64,000 nt of DNA from Buchnera aphidicola (Pemphigus immunis) (lineage in GTDB: Bacteria; Pseudomonadota; Gammaproteobacteria; Enterobacterales; Enterobacteriaceae): NCBI RefSeq assembly GCF_964059115.1, contig NZ_OZ060408.1, positions 124,001-188,000 of the forward strand, read 5' to 3'. Positions 8,646 to 20,212 of the stretch are shown here, in pieces. The position numbers and the translations under genes are program-made. Numbering within the stretch: position 1 is the first letter of the stretch; each line of letters opens with the position of its first letter. The notes under the pieces were generated by a model. It did not search any database. It was not told the origin of the DNA and worked only from the letters and a program-made list of their open reading frames with translations.

Positions 8646-8999
8646 GTGGCTCGTATAAAACGCGGTGTTGTAGCTCGAGCTCGTCATAAAAAAATTATAA
8701 AACAAGCCAAAGGATATTATGGAGCGCGTTCTCGTGTTTACAGAGTTGCTTGTCAAGCTGTTATTAAAGCTGCTCAATATTCTTATCGTGATCGTCGTCA
8801 GCGTAAGCGTTTATTCCGTAGATTATGGATTTCGCGCATTAACGCGGCTGTTCGAAAAAATAAAATGTCTTATAGTAAATTTATGTATGGTTTGAGAAAA
8901 TCTGATGTAAATATAGATCGGAAGATTCTTTCGGAAATTGCAGTATTTGATAATAATGCATTAAGTTTTTTAATTGAAAAAGCTAAATGCGCATTATAA
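8646..8999 (+). CDS. rplT: 50S ribosomal protein L20 (bL20)
   Basis: The 117-residue basic protein binds 23S rRNA early in large-subunit assembly. It begins at GTG (8646) nine bases after AAGGAG and reads [20 protein letters not shown], as in all L20 proteins; the ending [16 protein letters not shown] matches the conserved C-terminal fold. The length equals that of E. coli L20 (118 with initiator). It is the last gene of the thrS operon and is followed by a strong hairpin terminator. In E. coli the protein autoregulates rpmI-rplT. Confidence 0.97.
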   Translation: MARIKRGVVARARHKKIIKQAKGYYGARSRVYRVACQAVIKAAQYSYRDRRQRKRLFRRLWISRINAAVRKNKMSYSKFMYGLRKSDVNIDRKILSEIAVFDNNALSFLIEKAKCAL

Positions 9000-9010
9000 T
9001 ATATTTTTAA

Positions 9011-9055
9011 AATTAGGAGGGGGGTAATTAGTTTCCCCTCATAATTTGTTTTTAT
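9011..9055 (+). terminator. Terminator between rplT and pheS
   Basis: AATTAGGAGGGG (9011-9022) pairs with CCCCTCATAATT (9035-9046), with one G-A mismatch and a 12-base loop, followed by TTGTTTTTATCTTT. This is a standard intrinsic terminator. In E. coli the equivalent position holds the pheST attenuator with a Phe-rich leader peptide; no such peptide is readable here. Confidence 0.8.
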
Positions 9056-9166
9056 CTTTATATAATAAATTAAATTTTTTACTTTTTATAAGATGTAATT
9101 ATTTTTGATATATGCAATATATATAGTTTATTTTTATAAATTAATTCAATAAAAGAGTTTATAATT

Positions 9167-10153
9167 ATGATTATAGATCCTCAAGCATTAATTAATTTGG
9201 TTGAAATTGATTTAAAAAAAACTAAAAACATGAAAGAATTAAATAAAGTAAAAGTAAAATATTTGGGAAAAAAAAGCTTTTTATCTAAAGAGTTTTTTAA
9301 TTTAAGGAATTTTATTTTAAAAGAGAAAATTAAATATAGTGCTGTATTGAATCAATTGAAATTAGATATTCAATCTAAGATATCGGTATGTAAAAAAAAA
9401 TTATTTTTTTCTTCTCTTGAAAAAAAAATAAAAAAAGAAAAAATTGATATTTCGTTATCTGGTCGTCGAGTTGAAAATGGTGCTATTCATCCAATTACAA
9501 CTGTTATTAGTAATATAGAACGTTTTTTTTTGCATTTAGGATTTAAATCAATAACAGGTCCTGAAATAGAAGATGAATATCATAATTTTAGTGCATTAAA
9601 TATATCTCATAACCATCCTTCTAGATCCAATAAAGACACTTTTTGGTTTGATATTAATAGGTTACTTAGGACTCAAACATCAAGTATGCAAATTCGGATA
9701 ATGGAACATGAAAAACCTCCAATTAAAATTATAGTACCAGGTAAAGTTTATCGTAATGATTATGATTTAACTCATACTCCTATGTTTCATCAAATTGAAG
9801 GATTAATTGTTGATAAAAATGTTAGTTTTTCTAATTTAAAATGGATAATACAAGAATTTTTATCTATTTTTTTTGGTAAACATGTGCGGATAAGATTTAG
9901 AACATCTTATTTTCCATTTACAACACCATCAGCAGAAATTGACATTATGGGTAAAGATAATCAATGGATTGAAGTATTGGGATGCGGTATGGTTCATCCC
10001 AAAGTATTGTCTAATGTTAATATTAATTGTAAGGAATACAAAGGTTGTGCATTTGGTTTAGGGGTAGAAAGAATAGCTATGTTATATTATGGAATTTCGG
10101 ATTTACGTTATTTTTTCGAGAATGATTTAAATTTTTTGAAACAATTTAAATAA
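9167..10153 (+). CDS. pheS: Phenylalanyl-tRNA synthetase alpha subunit
   Basis: The catalytic subunit of the (alpha-beta)2 class II enzyme has 328 residues (E. coli 327). An N-terminal coiled coil spans about 1-90 and binds tRNA. The core carries HPITTVISNIERFF, motif 2 (GKVYRNDYDLTHTPMFHQIEG), FPFTTPSAEIDIM, EVLGCGMVHPKVL, and motif 3 (AFGLGVERIAMLYYGISDLR). All aminoacylation motifs look intact. The beta-subunit gene follows after 20 bases, so the two are probably co-translated from one message. Confidence 0.97.
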   Translation: MIIDPQALINLVEIDLKKTKNMKELNKVKVKYLGKKSFLSKEFFNLRNFILKEKIKYSAVLNQLKLDIQSKISVCKKKLFFSSLEKKIKKEKIDISLSGRRVENGAIHPITTVISNIERFFLHLGFKSITGPEIEDEYHNFSALNISHNHPSRSNKDTFWFDINRLLRTQTSSMQIRIMEHEKPPIKIIVPGKVYRNDYDLTHTPMFHQIEGLIVDKNVSFSNLKWIIQEFLSIFFGKHVRIRFRTSYFPFTTPSAEIDIMGKDNQWIEVLGCGMVHPKVLSNVNINCKEYKGCAFGLGVERIAMLYYGISDLRYFFENDLNFLKQFK

Positions 10154-10173
10154 TACAAAACGGTAAATATTTT

Positions 10174-12570
10174 ATGGAATTTAGTGAAAGATGGTTACGA
10201 GAATGGGTTAATCCAGAAGTAAATACTACAGAGTTATGTGATCAAATAACGAGATCTGGATTAGAAGTAGAAAGTGTAAAAAAGGTATCTAATATATGTA
10301 ATGGAGTAGTGATAGGGAAAGTATTATCTTGTACGATTCATCCTAATTCTAATGAATGGAATATAATTTCGGTAGATGTTGGTGATGGTGTTGGAAATGA
10401 AATAAAAATTATATCTAAATTATTCAATATTGATCAAAATATGAAAATTGTTGTAGCACCTATTGGTGCTATTTTAAATGATAGAGTTATTATTAAAGAA
10501 ATTAATATAGAAGGTAAAATATCACAGGGAATATTATGTTCTTTTTTTGATTTAGGTATATTTGAATATGAAAATGACGTAATTATTTTACCTAATGATG
10601 TTTCAGTTGGTACTGATGTTAAAAAATATTTTTTATTGAATGATAATATTATTAAAATTTGTATAACTCCTAATCGTTTTGATTGTCAAGGAATTATTGG
10701 CATAGCTAGAGAATTAGCTGTTCAAAATAACATGAACTTACCAAGTACCATTGTTCGACCTGTTTTTTCGGTAGTCAAAGATTCTTTATCGGTCATTTTA
10801 AATGTTCCACATATATGTCCTCGTTATTTATGTAGAATTATTAAAAATATCTCTCAAAATGTACAGATTCCTGTAAAAATCAAAGAAAGATTAAGACGTT
10901 CTGGTATTAGTACGAATGATACAGTTGTGGATATTATTAATTACGTTTCATTAGAACTTGGTTTGCCTTTACATATTTTTGATGCAGATAATATTTCAGG
11001 TAATATTGTTTTACGAATTTCAAATAACAATAAAGAGACTGCTGTAATTAACGAGTTATCTGTAAATATTAGTGAAAATACATTTTTAATTTCTGATGAT
11101 TGTAAAATTTTATCGATAGGTGCTAATATTAATACTGATTTTGCTATGGTAACTAAGAAGACTAAAAATTTATTAATAGGATCTGTTTTTTTTAATAACC
11201 TTTTAAACAATAAAAAAATTATTCATCTTGGAGAAAAAAATTATATAACTAATTGTTATGAATATGGTATTGATTTTAATCTTCAAGAATATGCTATAGA
11301 ATATGCAACTAATTTGCTAATAGATATTGTTGGTGGTGATGTTGGACCATTGGTTAATGAAACAGATTATTCTAATGTTAATAGAAAAAATATTATAAAA
11401 TTACATAGGGATACTATAAATCGAGTTCTTGGTGTTTTTATAGAAGATGATCAAATATTAAATATTTTAAGTTTGCTTGGTTTTCAGGTAACTAAAATTT
11501 TTAAATATTGGGAAATTGTACCTCCATCTTGGCGTTTTGATATAATAATAGAAGAAGATGTAATAGCAGAAATAATTCGTATTTATGGATATGATAAAAT
11601 TCCTATTATGCCTTATCGTAGTAGTATGCAAGTAAACATTTTTAATTATGCAGAAAATAAATTAAAAGATATTAAGTATCTTCTTTTATGTAAAGGATTT
11701 TATGAAATTATAACTTATAGTTTTGTAGATCCCAATTTACAAGATTTATTATTTCCTGATAAAAAAAAGCTATTAATATCTAATCCTATTTCTCGGGAAA
11801 TGTCTTCTATGAGAGTATCTTTGTGGCCAGGATTAGTAACAGCATTATCTTATAATCAATGTCGTCAAATAGAACATATTTGTTTATTTGAAAGTGGTTT
11901 ATGTTTTATAGAAGATAAAAAAGCAGATATGGGAGTGAGGCAAAATGTTTATTTATCAGGTATAGCACAGGGTTATATTTATAATAATAAATGTTGGGAT
12001 GGTACAGATAAAATTATTGATTTTTATGATATAAAAGGTGTTGTAGAATCTATATTAGAAATTGATGGAAAATTAAAAAATATAGATTTTAAAAAATCGT
12101 CTTTGTCTTGTTTACATCCAGGGAAAAGTGCTTCTATTTATTATTTTGGTAAATTAATTGGTCATATAGGTGCATTACATCCTTATTTAGAACTTAATTT
12201 TAAATTAAGCTCTGGTGTTTTTTTGTTTGAAATATTATTAAATGATATTATTCGAGAAAATGTTTTAAAGATAAAAAATATATCTTATTTTCCGAATAGT
12301 AAACGAGATATTTCTATTTTGGTAGAAGAGCATGTTTCTGCTGGTGATATTATTAATTTATGTAAAAATGTTGATTTAGAAAAGATAAAAGAGGTATACA
12401 TATTTGATTTATATCACGGTGATAATATACCAATAGGGACAAAAAGTTTAGGAATACGTTTTATTTTTGGAGATATCATCAAAACGTTAGAAGATCATGA
12501 TATTAACTTAATAATTAATCGTTGTGTATTAGAATTAGAAAAAAAATTTAACGCTGTCATGAGGAATTAA
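10174..12570 (+). CDS. pheT: Phenylalanyl-tRNA synthetase beta subunit
   Basis: The 798-residue beta subunit (E. coli 795) is present in full: an N-terminal tRNA-binding (EMAP-like) domain at about 40-150, B3/B4 editing domain around 210-400, B5 ([22 protein letters not shown]) near 415, the catalytic-like core, and the C-terminal ferredoxin-fold anticodon-binding domain ([20 protein letters not shown]). The start ATG lies 20 bases after pheS. The stop is followed within four bases by the ihfA ATG, so ihfA is expressed from the same message, as in E. coli. I did not verify each editing residue. Confidence 0.96.
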   Translation: MEFSERWLREWVNPEVNTTELCDQITRSGLEVESVKKVSNICNGVVIGKVLSCTIHPNSNEWNIISVDVGDGVGNEIKIISKLFNIDQNMKIVVAPIGAILNDRVIIKEINIEGKISQGILCSFFDLGIFEYENDVIILPNDVSVGTDVKKYFLLNDNIIKICITPNRFDCQGIIGIARELAVQNNMNLPSTIVRPVFSVVKDSLSVILNVPHICPRYLCRIIKNISQNVQIPVKIKERLRRSGISTNDTVVDIINYVSLELGLPLHIFDADNISGNIVLRISNNNKETAVINELSVNISENTFLISDDCKILSIGANINTDFAMVTKKTKNLLIGSVFFNNLLNNKKIIHLGEKNYITNCYEYGIDFNLQEYAIEYATNLLIDIVGGDVGPLVNETDYSNVNRKNIIKLHRDTINRVLGVFIEDDQILNILSLLGFQVTKIFKYWEIVPPSWRFDIIIEEDVIAEIIRIYGYDKIPIMPYRSSMQVNIFNYAENKLKDIKYLLLCKGFYEIITYSFVDPNLQDLLFPDKKKLLISNPISREMSSMRVSLWPGLVTALSYNQCRQIEHICLFESGLCFIEDKKADMGVRQNVYLSGIAQGYIYNNKCWDGTDKIIDFYDIKGVVESILEIDGKLKNIDFKKSSLSCLHPGKSASIYYFGKLIGHIGALHPYLELNFKLSSGVFLFEILLNDIIRENVLKIKNISYFPNSKRDISILVEEHVSAGDIINLCKNVDLEKIKEVYIFDLYHGDNIPIGTKSLGIRFIFGDIIKTLEDHDINLIINRCVLELEKKFNAVMRN

Positions 12571-12574
12571 ATAT

Positions 12575-12883
12575 ATGGTATTGACAAAAGCTAAAATATC
12601 AGATTATTTGTTTGAACATTTAAAAATAAAAAAATGCGATGCTAAAAACATTGTAGATTATTTTTTTAAAGAAGTTGGAAATGCTTTAGAATATGGTGAA
12701 AAAGTTAAATTATCGGGATTTGGTAATTTTAATTTAAAATATAAAAAAGAACGTCCAGGTAGAAATCCTAAAACAGGAGAAATTATTAAAATTACATCTA
12801 GACGTGTAGTGACATTCAAACCTGGAAAACAATTAAAACATAAAATTAAAATACTATCATTTAAAAATTATAGTTTAAAATAA
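12575..12883 (+). CDS. ihfA: Integration host factor alpha subunit
   Basis: This is one half of the sequence-specific DNA-bending IHF heterodimer (102 residues; E. coli 99). It begins [16 protein letters not shown] (E. coli MALTKAEMSEYLFDKL), and the beta-arm that intercalates in the minor groove is complete: [20 protein letters not shown] with the conserved proline. A GAGGAA ribosome-binding site overlaps the pheT end. IHF needs a beta subunit, which is not in this window. Retention of a nucleoid protein in so small a genome suggests a structural role. Confidence 0.95.
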   Translation: MVLTKAKISDYLFEHLKIKKCDAKNIVDYFFKEVGNALEYGEKVKLSGFGNFNLKYKKERPGRNPKTGEIIKITSRRVVTFKPGKQLKHKIKILSFKNYSLK

Positions 12884-14773
<1,890 letters not shown>

Positions 14774-15167
14774 AAATATTCATTTTATGGAAAATAAAGT
14801 TATATTTTTATATAAAAATATAATTAAATGTATTTGATTAAAGTAATTTTTATATTTTAATGGTAATTAATATTTAAAAATATTTTTTTTTAAATAAAAC
14901 ATGAATTTATTTTTTAATTTAAATATATGCTTACATATATTTAATTTTATATAAAAATGAATTAATTATGTTTTTAATGTGCATTTAAAAATATTTTTTT
15001 AACGAAAAAATATAAATTTTTTATATTTATAAATATTTTTTTTGTAATCTTTACATATATTGTTAACATTAATAAATCATATTAACAATATATGATTTAT
15101 TTTTTACTAAAATTTATTAAACATAAACATTTTCGATAAAAAAATATTTTATATATAATTTTATTAC
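14774..15167. other. Spacer between convergent tgt and glyS
   Basis: 394 A/T-rich bases with no gene. The only structured part is the overlapping pair of hairpins at 15054-15105. No remnant of yajC, which follows tgt in E. coli, was recognised. Confidence 0.55.
15054..15105. terminator. Two overlapping perfect hairpins between tgt and glyS, probable bidirectional terminator
   Basis: CATATATTGTTAA (15054-15066) pairs perfectly with 15082-15094 (13 bp). AATAAATCATAT (15071-15082) pairs perfectly with 15090-15101 (12 bp) and is followed by TTTT. They share bases 15082 and 15090-15094, so both cannot form fully at once. Their position between two convergent stops suggests termination; the mutually exclusive arrangement is unusual. 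Confidence 0.5.
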
Positions 15168-17240
15168 TTAATAAGTATTTAAATAGGAAAAATCAGCAAT
15201 ATTTAAAAATATTTTTTTTATTTTATATAAAATAGTTAATCTATTAAGTTTTATTTCAGGATCTTGGTGGTTGATAACAACTGAATTAAAAAATAATTCT
15301 ATAGGATCAATTAGATTGGATAAATTTAAAAGTATTTCTTTGTATCTTTTTTTTAGTAATAAATCAGGTAAAATAATATTTAAATTTTCAATTTTTTTTT
15401 GAAGTATAATTTCTGATTTTTCTTTTATTAAATTGTAATTGATATTTTCATTAATTTTTTGTTTGTTTTTTTCTAAAATTTTACAAATTCTTTTATTTAC
15501 TAAAACCAGTGATCTATAAATATTTAATTTTTTAAGATATGAAATTGCTTTTATTCGTGCATCTATATCTATTAATTCTGTTAATTTACATGATAGAACA
15601 GATTGAATAATATCTATATTATAACCTTTTAAATGATAAAAAGAACAGCATCTTTCTAATATGAATTCTATTAAGAGATCAATTGTTGATTTTTTATTAA
15701 TTATTTTTTTATATAAATTTGTAGATTTTATTATTAGTTTTTTTAAATCAATTAACATTTTTTTAGAAATAATAATACGTATTATTCCTGTAGCTGTACG
15801 TTTTAAAGCATAAGGATCTTTATCTCCTTTAGGATATTCACCTATTCCAAATATACCCGATAAAGTATCTATTTTATCGGCAATAGCTAAAGCGCAAGCA
15901 ATAAGGTTTGATGGTAATTGATCTCCAGAAAATTTAGGTTGGTAATGTTCCTTTATGGCTATTGCTACTTCTTTTTTTTCTTTATTATTTATTGCATAGT
16001 ACATTCCTATAATTCCTTGAATTTCTGGAAATTCAAAAACCATATTAGTATTTAAATCGCATTTGGATAATGTTGCAGCTCGTATTGCATCTGTTACATT
16101 AGCATTAATTAATGGTGCTATCCATGTAATTAATGATTTGATACGATTTGTTTTTTCATATAATGAACCTAATTTTTTTTGAAATAATATATTTTTTAAA
16201 GATGGTAAATATTCTTCTATTTTTTTTAGCTGATCATTTTTAAAAAAGAATTCTGCATCTGTAAATCGAGCTTGTAGTACGTTTTCGTTACCGGTAATAA
16301 CATATTTTAAATGACATGATTGAATATTTGTTACAAAAATGAAGTGAGGAATTAATTTTTTATCTATATCATAAACTGGAAAATATTTTTGATTATTAGT
16401 CATAATATGTATTAGTATTTCATGTGGTAATATCAGAAATTTTTTATCAAATTTACCAATCAATACCTTTGGAGATTCTACTAAAGAAGTAATTTCATTT
16501 AATAAAATGTCGGAGTAATATAAATTACCATTAATTTTTTTAACTAAAAGTTCAGCATCTTTTTTTATTTTTTCTTTTCTGCTGTTAAAATGAGCAATAA
16601 TTTGTGAATGTTTAAATAAAATATCTGGATATTCATTGGCGTTATTAATAATTATTTTAGAGTTTTTAAAAGAAATATGATTTCTTAATATTCGATCTGA
16701 ATGTATACCAAATATATTTGCAGGAATAATTTTATTATCAAGTAAAATACTGATATTTCTTACAGGACGAGAAAATTTAAATTCGTTATTTTCCCATTTC
16801 ATAAGAGTATAGGTATTTATTTTTTTTATTGATGTAAAAATTATTTTTGGAAAAATGATATCAATATTTTCTTTTTTTTCATTAGTTTCATAATATAACC
16901 ATTCTTCTTTATTATTTTTTATTCTTTTTGCTTGTTTAAGTTCAATTCCACATGATTTTGCCCAACATAAAGCACTTTTGGTTGGTAGGTTATTATGATC
17001 AAAAGCATGAAAAATAGAAGGTCCTTTTTTTTTTATTGCTTTTTTAGTATAAAGAGGATTTATATTTTCAATTTTTAAAGCTAAACGTCTTGGAGTAGCA
17101 TATGGAATTATATTTCCATATTTAATTTTATGTAAATTCAGTTCTTCAACAACATTTTTACAAAAAGATAAACTAATATTATTTAATTCTTTTGCTGGAA
17201 GTTCTTCGGTACCTATCTCTACTAACAATGTTTTTTTCAT
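15168..17240 (-). CDS. glyS: Glycyl-tRNA synthetase beta subunit
   Basis: This is the tRNA-binding subunit of the bacterial alpha2-beta2 glycyl-tRNA synthetase (690 residues; E. coli 689). The start is the ATG at 17240, seven bases after a GAGGTG site; an upstream in-frame TTG would add only MRCNK. It begins MKKTLLVEIGTEELPAKEL, and keeps ATPRRLAL, RFTDAEFFF, the HD-like Y-PKFSGD-LP block and the GEYPKGDKDPYALKRTATGI block. The C-terminal DALR-like anticodon-binding region is lysine-rich. It lies 32 bases downstream of glyQ and forms an operon with it. Confidence 0.96.
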   Translation of the reverse strand: MKKTLLVEIGTEELPAKELNNISLSFCKNVVEELNLHKIKYGNIIPYATPRRLALKIENINPLYTKKAIKKKGPSIFHAFDHNNLPTKSALCWAKSCGIELKQAKRIKNNKEEWLYYETNEKKENIDIIFPKIIFTSIKKINTYTLMKWENNEFKFSRPVRNISILLDNKIIPANIFGIHSDRILRNHISFKNSKIIINNANEYPDILFKHSQIIAHFNSRKEKIKKDAELLVKKINGNLYYSDILLNEITSLVESPKVLIGKFDKKFLILPHEILIHIMTNNQKYFPVYDIDKKLIPHFIFVTNIQSCHLKYVITGNENVLQARFTDAEFFFKNDQLKKIEEYLPSLKNILFQKKLGSLYEKTNRIKSLITWIAPLINANVTDAIRAATLSKCDLNTNMVFEFPEIQGIIGMYYAINNKEKKEVAIAIKEHYQPKFSGDQLPSNLIACALAIADKIDTLSGIFGIGEYPKGDKDPYALKRTATGIIRIIISKKMLIDLKKLIIKSTNLYKKIINKKSTIDLLIEFILERCCSFYHLKGYNIDIIQSVLSCKLTELIDIDARIKAISYLKKLNIYRSLVLVNKRICKILEKNKQKINENINYNLIKEKSEIILQKKIENLNIILPDLLLKKRYKEILLNLSNLIDPIELFFNSVVINHQDPEIKLNRLTILYKIKKIFLNIADFSYLNTY

Positions 17241-17272
17241 TTTATTACACCTCAATTTTAAATGAGATAGTT

Positions 17273-18151
17273 TTATTTTTTTAAATTACAATATGTTTTT
17301 GCAATAGCATTAGTTATTTTACGTATGTATAATATATATTTTTTTCTTTCAGTTATTGATAATGCTTTTCTGGCATCAAGTATATTAAAAATATGTATAG
17401 CTTGTAATATATTTTCATATGATGGAAATACTAGTACAGGATCTTTTTCTATTAATTTTATAGATTCTTTTGAGTATTGTTCAAATAATCGATATAATAA
17501 ATCAAGAGTAGCATATTTAAAATTATATAGAGATTGTTCTTGTTCGTTTTTTAAAAAAAGATCACCGTATGTTAATATTTTTGGTTTATCATTCCATAAA
17601 ATTTCATAAATATTTTTTTTATTTTGAATATGCATATTGATTCTTTCAAGACCATAAGTTATTTCTACTGTAATAGGATTGCATTCAATACCTCCTACTT
17701 TTTGAAAGTAAGTAAATTGTGATATTTCCATACCGTTCAACCAAATTTCCCAACCGATACCAGATGCTCCTAATGTAGGATTTTCCCAATTATCTTCAAC
17801 AAAACGTATATCATGAATTTTTGAATCTATTTGTAGTGCTTTTAATGAATCTAAATACATTTCTTGAATATTATTTGGGGCAGGTTTAATAGCTACTTGG
17901 AATTGATAATAATGTTGTAAACGATTTGGATTTTCTCCATAACGTCCGTCAGTGGGTCTTCTAGATGGTTGTACATATGCAAAACTAAAATATTCGATAC
18001 CAATACTACCGAAGAAGGTTTTATTATGAAAAGTTCCTGCACCAACTGGTAAATCCAATGGTTGTATAATGGTACAGCCTTGTTTTAACCAGTATGTTTG
18101 TAGAATACAAATAACATTGTGAAAAGTTTTGTTATTAATTATATTTTTCAT
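17273..18151 (-). CDS. glyQ: Glycyl-tRNA synthetase alpha subunit
   Basis: The catalytic alpha subunit is 292 residues (E. coli 303; the C-terminal tail is absent). Well kept are [75 protein letters not shown], and ITYGLERI. Between residues 44 and 58 the block that in most bacteria reads like T-L-R-LGPEPW-AAYVQ is changed to [17 protein letters not shown]. The rest of the active site is standard, so I expect it to be functional. It is the first gene of the minus-strand glyQ-glyS operon. Confidence 0.95.
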   Translation of the reverse strand: MKNIINNKTFHNVICILQTYWLKQGCTIIQPLDLPVGAGTFHNKTFFGSIGIEYFSFAYVQPSRRPTDGRYGENPNRLQHYYQFQVAIKPAPNNIQEMYLDSLKALQIDSKIHDIRFVEDNWENPTLGASGIGWEIWLNGMEISQFTYFQKVGGIECNPITVEITYGLERINMHIQNKKNIYEILWNDKPKILTYGDLFLKNEQEQSLYNFKYATLDLLYRLFEQYSKESIKLIEKDPVLVFPSYENILQAIHIFNILDARKALSITERKKYILYIRKITNAIAKTYCNLKK

Positions 18152-18746
18152 ATTAATCCAAATATTTAATATAAATATATTTTTATAAGTAATATATTTT
18201 AGAATAAGTTTATGATTATTATAAATTAGTTAGTTACATCGATTTTAAAATTATTTTTTATTTTTAAAATAATTTTATAAAAAAATTTTTGTGTAATATT
18301 GAATATTTTTATTTGTAAAATAAAAAATTTTTACTAATTTCATTAAATAGAAAACTGTTAAAATGTTTTTTATAAAGAATTAAGGAATGATAATTTGATT
18401 TAAAAAAAGAAAAATGAAATGATTATAAAGAGTTTTCTAGATTAAAGTATTTTATTTATATTTTTATTCATATATTTACCGATTTAATTAACTTTTAATT
18501 TTATTTTAAAAATTTGATCATCATTTAATTTTATTGAATAAAAAATATAATATCTACTTTTTTTTAATTTATTGATCTTGAAAATATATTTAAATTCTTT
18601 ATTAGTATTAAATTTTATTAAATATAATTATTTATAAATATTTTATATTATAATAAACATAAATTATTTTTTATAATAAATTAATATTATCTTCATAATA
18701 ACACATAATTTAATATATTAATATTTATTTAAAAAGTTGGTAATAT
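18152..18746. other. Spacer between divergent glyQ and nfo
   Basis: 595 A/T-rich bases that must hold promoters for both genes. An A/T-only inverted repeat (TAAAATTATTTT at 18246-18257 with 18266-18277) lies near the glyQ side. No coding remnant or RNA gene recognised. Confidence 0.5.
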
Positions 18747-19586
18747 ATGAAATATATTGGTGCTCATGTAAGTATTGCTGGTGGATTAAATATGTCGGTA
18801 TTGCGTGCTTATCAATTGAAAGCTACTGCTTTTTCATTTTTTACAAAAAATCAAAGACAATGGAAATCTATTCCTTTAAGTGATAGAATGATTTTTGATT
18901 TTAAAACAGCATGTAATAAATTTAATTACCAACCACATCAAATTTTACCACATGGCAGTTATTTAATTAATTTAGGTCATCCTGATGTTGATTTATTAAA
19001 AAAATCCAGATATGCATTTGTAGATGAAATTATTAGATGCTATGATTTAGGTTTAAAATTAATTAATTTTCATCCTGGGAGTCATTTATATAAAATTACT
19101 GAAGATGCTTGTTTAGAAAGGATAGCTAATTCTATTAATTGGTCTTTGAGCAAAACTCAAGATATTACTCTTGTAATAGAAAATACCGCTGGTCAAGGTT
19201 CTAATATTGGTTATTGTTTTGAACATTTAGCTAGTATTATCAATAGAATTGAAGATAAATCTAGAATAGGGGTATGTTTAGATACTTGTCATTTGTTTTC
19301 AGCTGGTTATGATTTGCGTACTAAAGATTTATATAATCGTACTTTTAAGATATTTGATAGAATAGTTGGTTTTAATTATTTAAAAGGTGTTCATATAAAT
19401 GATTCTAAAAGTCATTTTAATAGTCGTATTGATCGTCACCATAGTTTAGGTAAAGGATATATAGGTTGTGAAACTTTTATTTGGATGATGAAAGATAATC
19501 GGTTTGATAATATTCCTATTATTTTAGAAACAATTAATTCTGATATTTGGTTAGAAGAAATTTCTTGGTTAAAATCTAAACAGTAA
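18747..19586 (+). CDS. nfo: Endonuclease IV (AP endonuclease)
   Basis: This base-excision repair enzyme cleaves the backbone 5' to abasic sites. It has 279 residues (E. coli 285). All metal ligands of the trinuclear zinc site can be seen: [53 protein letters not shown] and ILETIN. It begins [12 protein letters not shown] like E. coli Nfo. It is a single gene, one of few repair functions expected in such a reduced genome, and its integrity suggests continued selection. Confidence 0.97.
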   Translation: MKYIGAHVSIAGGLNMSVLRAYQLKATAFSFFTKNQRQWKSIPLSDRMIFDFKTACNKFNYQPHQILPHGSYLINLGHPDVDLLKKSRYAFVDEIIRCYDLGLKLINFHPGSHLYKITEDACLERIANSINWSLSKTQDITLVIENTAGQGSNIGYCFEHLASIINRIEDKSRIGVCLDTCHLFSAGYDLRTKDLYNRTFKIFDRIVGFNYLKGVHINDSKSHFNSRIDRHHSLGKGYIGCETFIWMMKDNRFDNIPIILETINSDIWLEEISWLKSKQ

Positions 19587-19766
19587 ATTTATTAACATGT
19601 AATAATAATATTTATATTTATTTTTATAAATAATTTCATTTATTTTAATATATAAAAATTTTTTAACTTTATTTAATTAAAAATTAAAATTTAATTATTA
19701 GAAATAATATAATTAAATATTTTTTATTGTTAAGTGTACTTTTTACTCATTTTATGGTAACTAATT

Positions 19767-20051
19767 ATGTTTATTATTTATGGAAAGAAAAGAAAAAAAA
19801 CAGGAAAAAGTGCTAGTCGCTATTTACGAGCAAATAATAAATTACCAGGTATTCTTTACGGTAATAAAAAAATTAATATTTCAATTGAATTAGATCATGA
19901 TAGTGTGTTTAACATGCTATTAAAATCTGACTTTTATAAAATTAATTTTCATTTGTCATTAGATAATATAAAATTTTTGGTAACAATAAAATCTGTGCAA
20001 AGACATGCGTTTAAACCTAAATTATTGCATATTGATTTTTTATATGTTTAA
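19767..20051 (+). CDS. rplY: 50S ribosomal protein L25 (bL25)
   Basis: The 94-residue 5S rRNA-binding protein is the same length as E. coli L25 (94). Aligned blocks are GKSASRYLRANNKLPGILYG, IELDHDSVFNML and the C-terminal VQRHAFKPKLLHIDFLYV. The long CTC-type C-terminal extension found in other bacteria is absent, as in enterobacteria. It has its own spacer upstream and is followed 29 bases later by a compact structured element. Confidence 0.96.
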   Translation: MFIIYGKKRKKTGKSASRYLRANNKLPGILYGNKKINISIELDHDSVFNMLLKSDFYKINFHLSLDNIKFLVTIKSVQRHAFKPKLLHIDFLYV

Positions 20052-20080
20052 TTTTTTTATATAATCTCATTATACCGATA

Positions 20081-20162
20081 ATACGTCGGCACATAGTGAA
20101 CTGACTAGTACGCTACAGTATTAATCTTTAGTAAGGGTTAATACTATTTTGTGCCGAGGTGT
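20081..20162 (+). ncRNA. Candidate structured RNA: three-way junction downstream of rplY
   Basis: The 82-base segment folds completely by eye. P1: TCGGCACA (20086-20093) with TGTGCCGA (20150-20157), extended outward by four more pairs across one G-G mismatch (20081-20084 with 20159-20162). P2: TAGTG (20094-20098) with 20111-20115, then ACT/AGT (20100-20102 with 20107-20109) capped by GACT. P3: 13 pairs, 20117-20129 with 20133-20145, 3-base loop. Junction linkers are 0, 1 and 4 bases. Four pairs are G-U when read on the plus strand and would be A-C on the minus strand. No U-tract follows on either strand, arguing against a plain terminator. Family unknown; it could be a 3' UTR element or a small RNA. 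Confidence 0.6.
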
Positions 20163-20212
20163 CAATTTAATAAAATGATATAAAAATTTTTTATTTTTGA
20201 TAATATATTATT

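Noticed and set aside
20094-20149. Hammerhead-type ribozyme at the three-way junction (CTGA is present)
   Set aside because: The CTGA lies partly in the P2 loop and not at the junction; the CUGANGA/GAA core between stems is absent.
20086-20157. A tRNA-sized segment with an acceptor-like closing stem
   Set aside because: Although 72 bases with a terminal 8-bp stem, it has no GTTCRANNC T-loop, no recognisable anticodon arm and only two internal arms, so it is not a tRNA.
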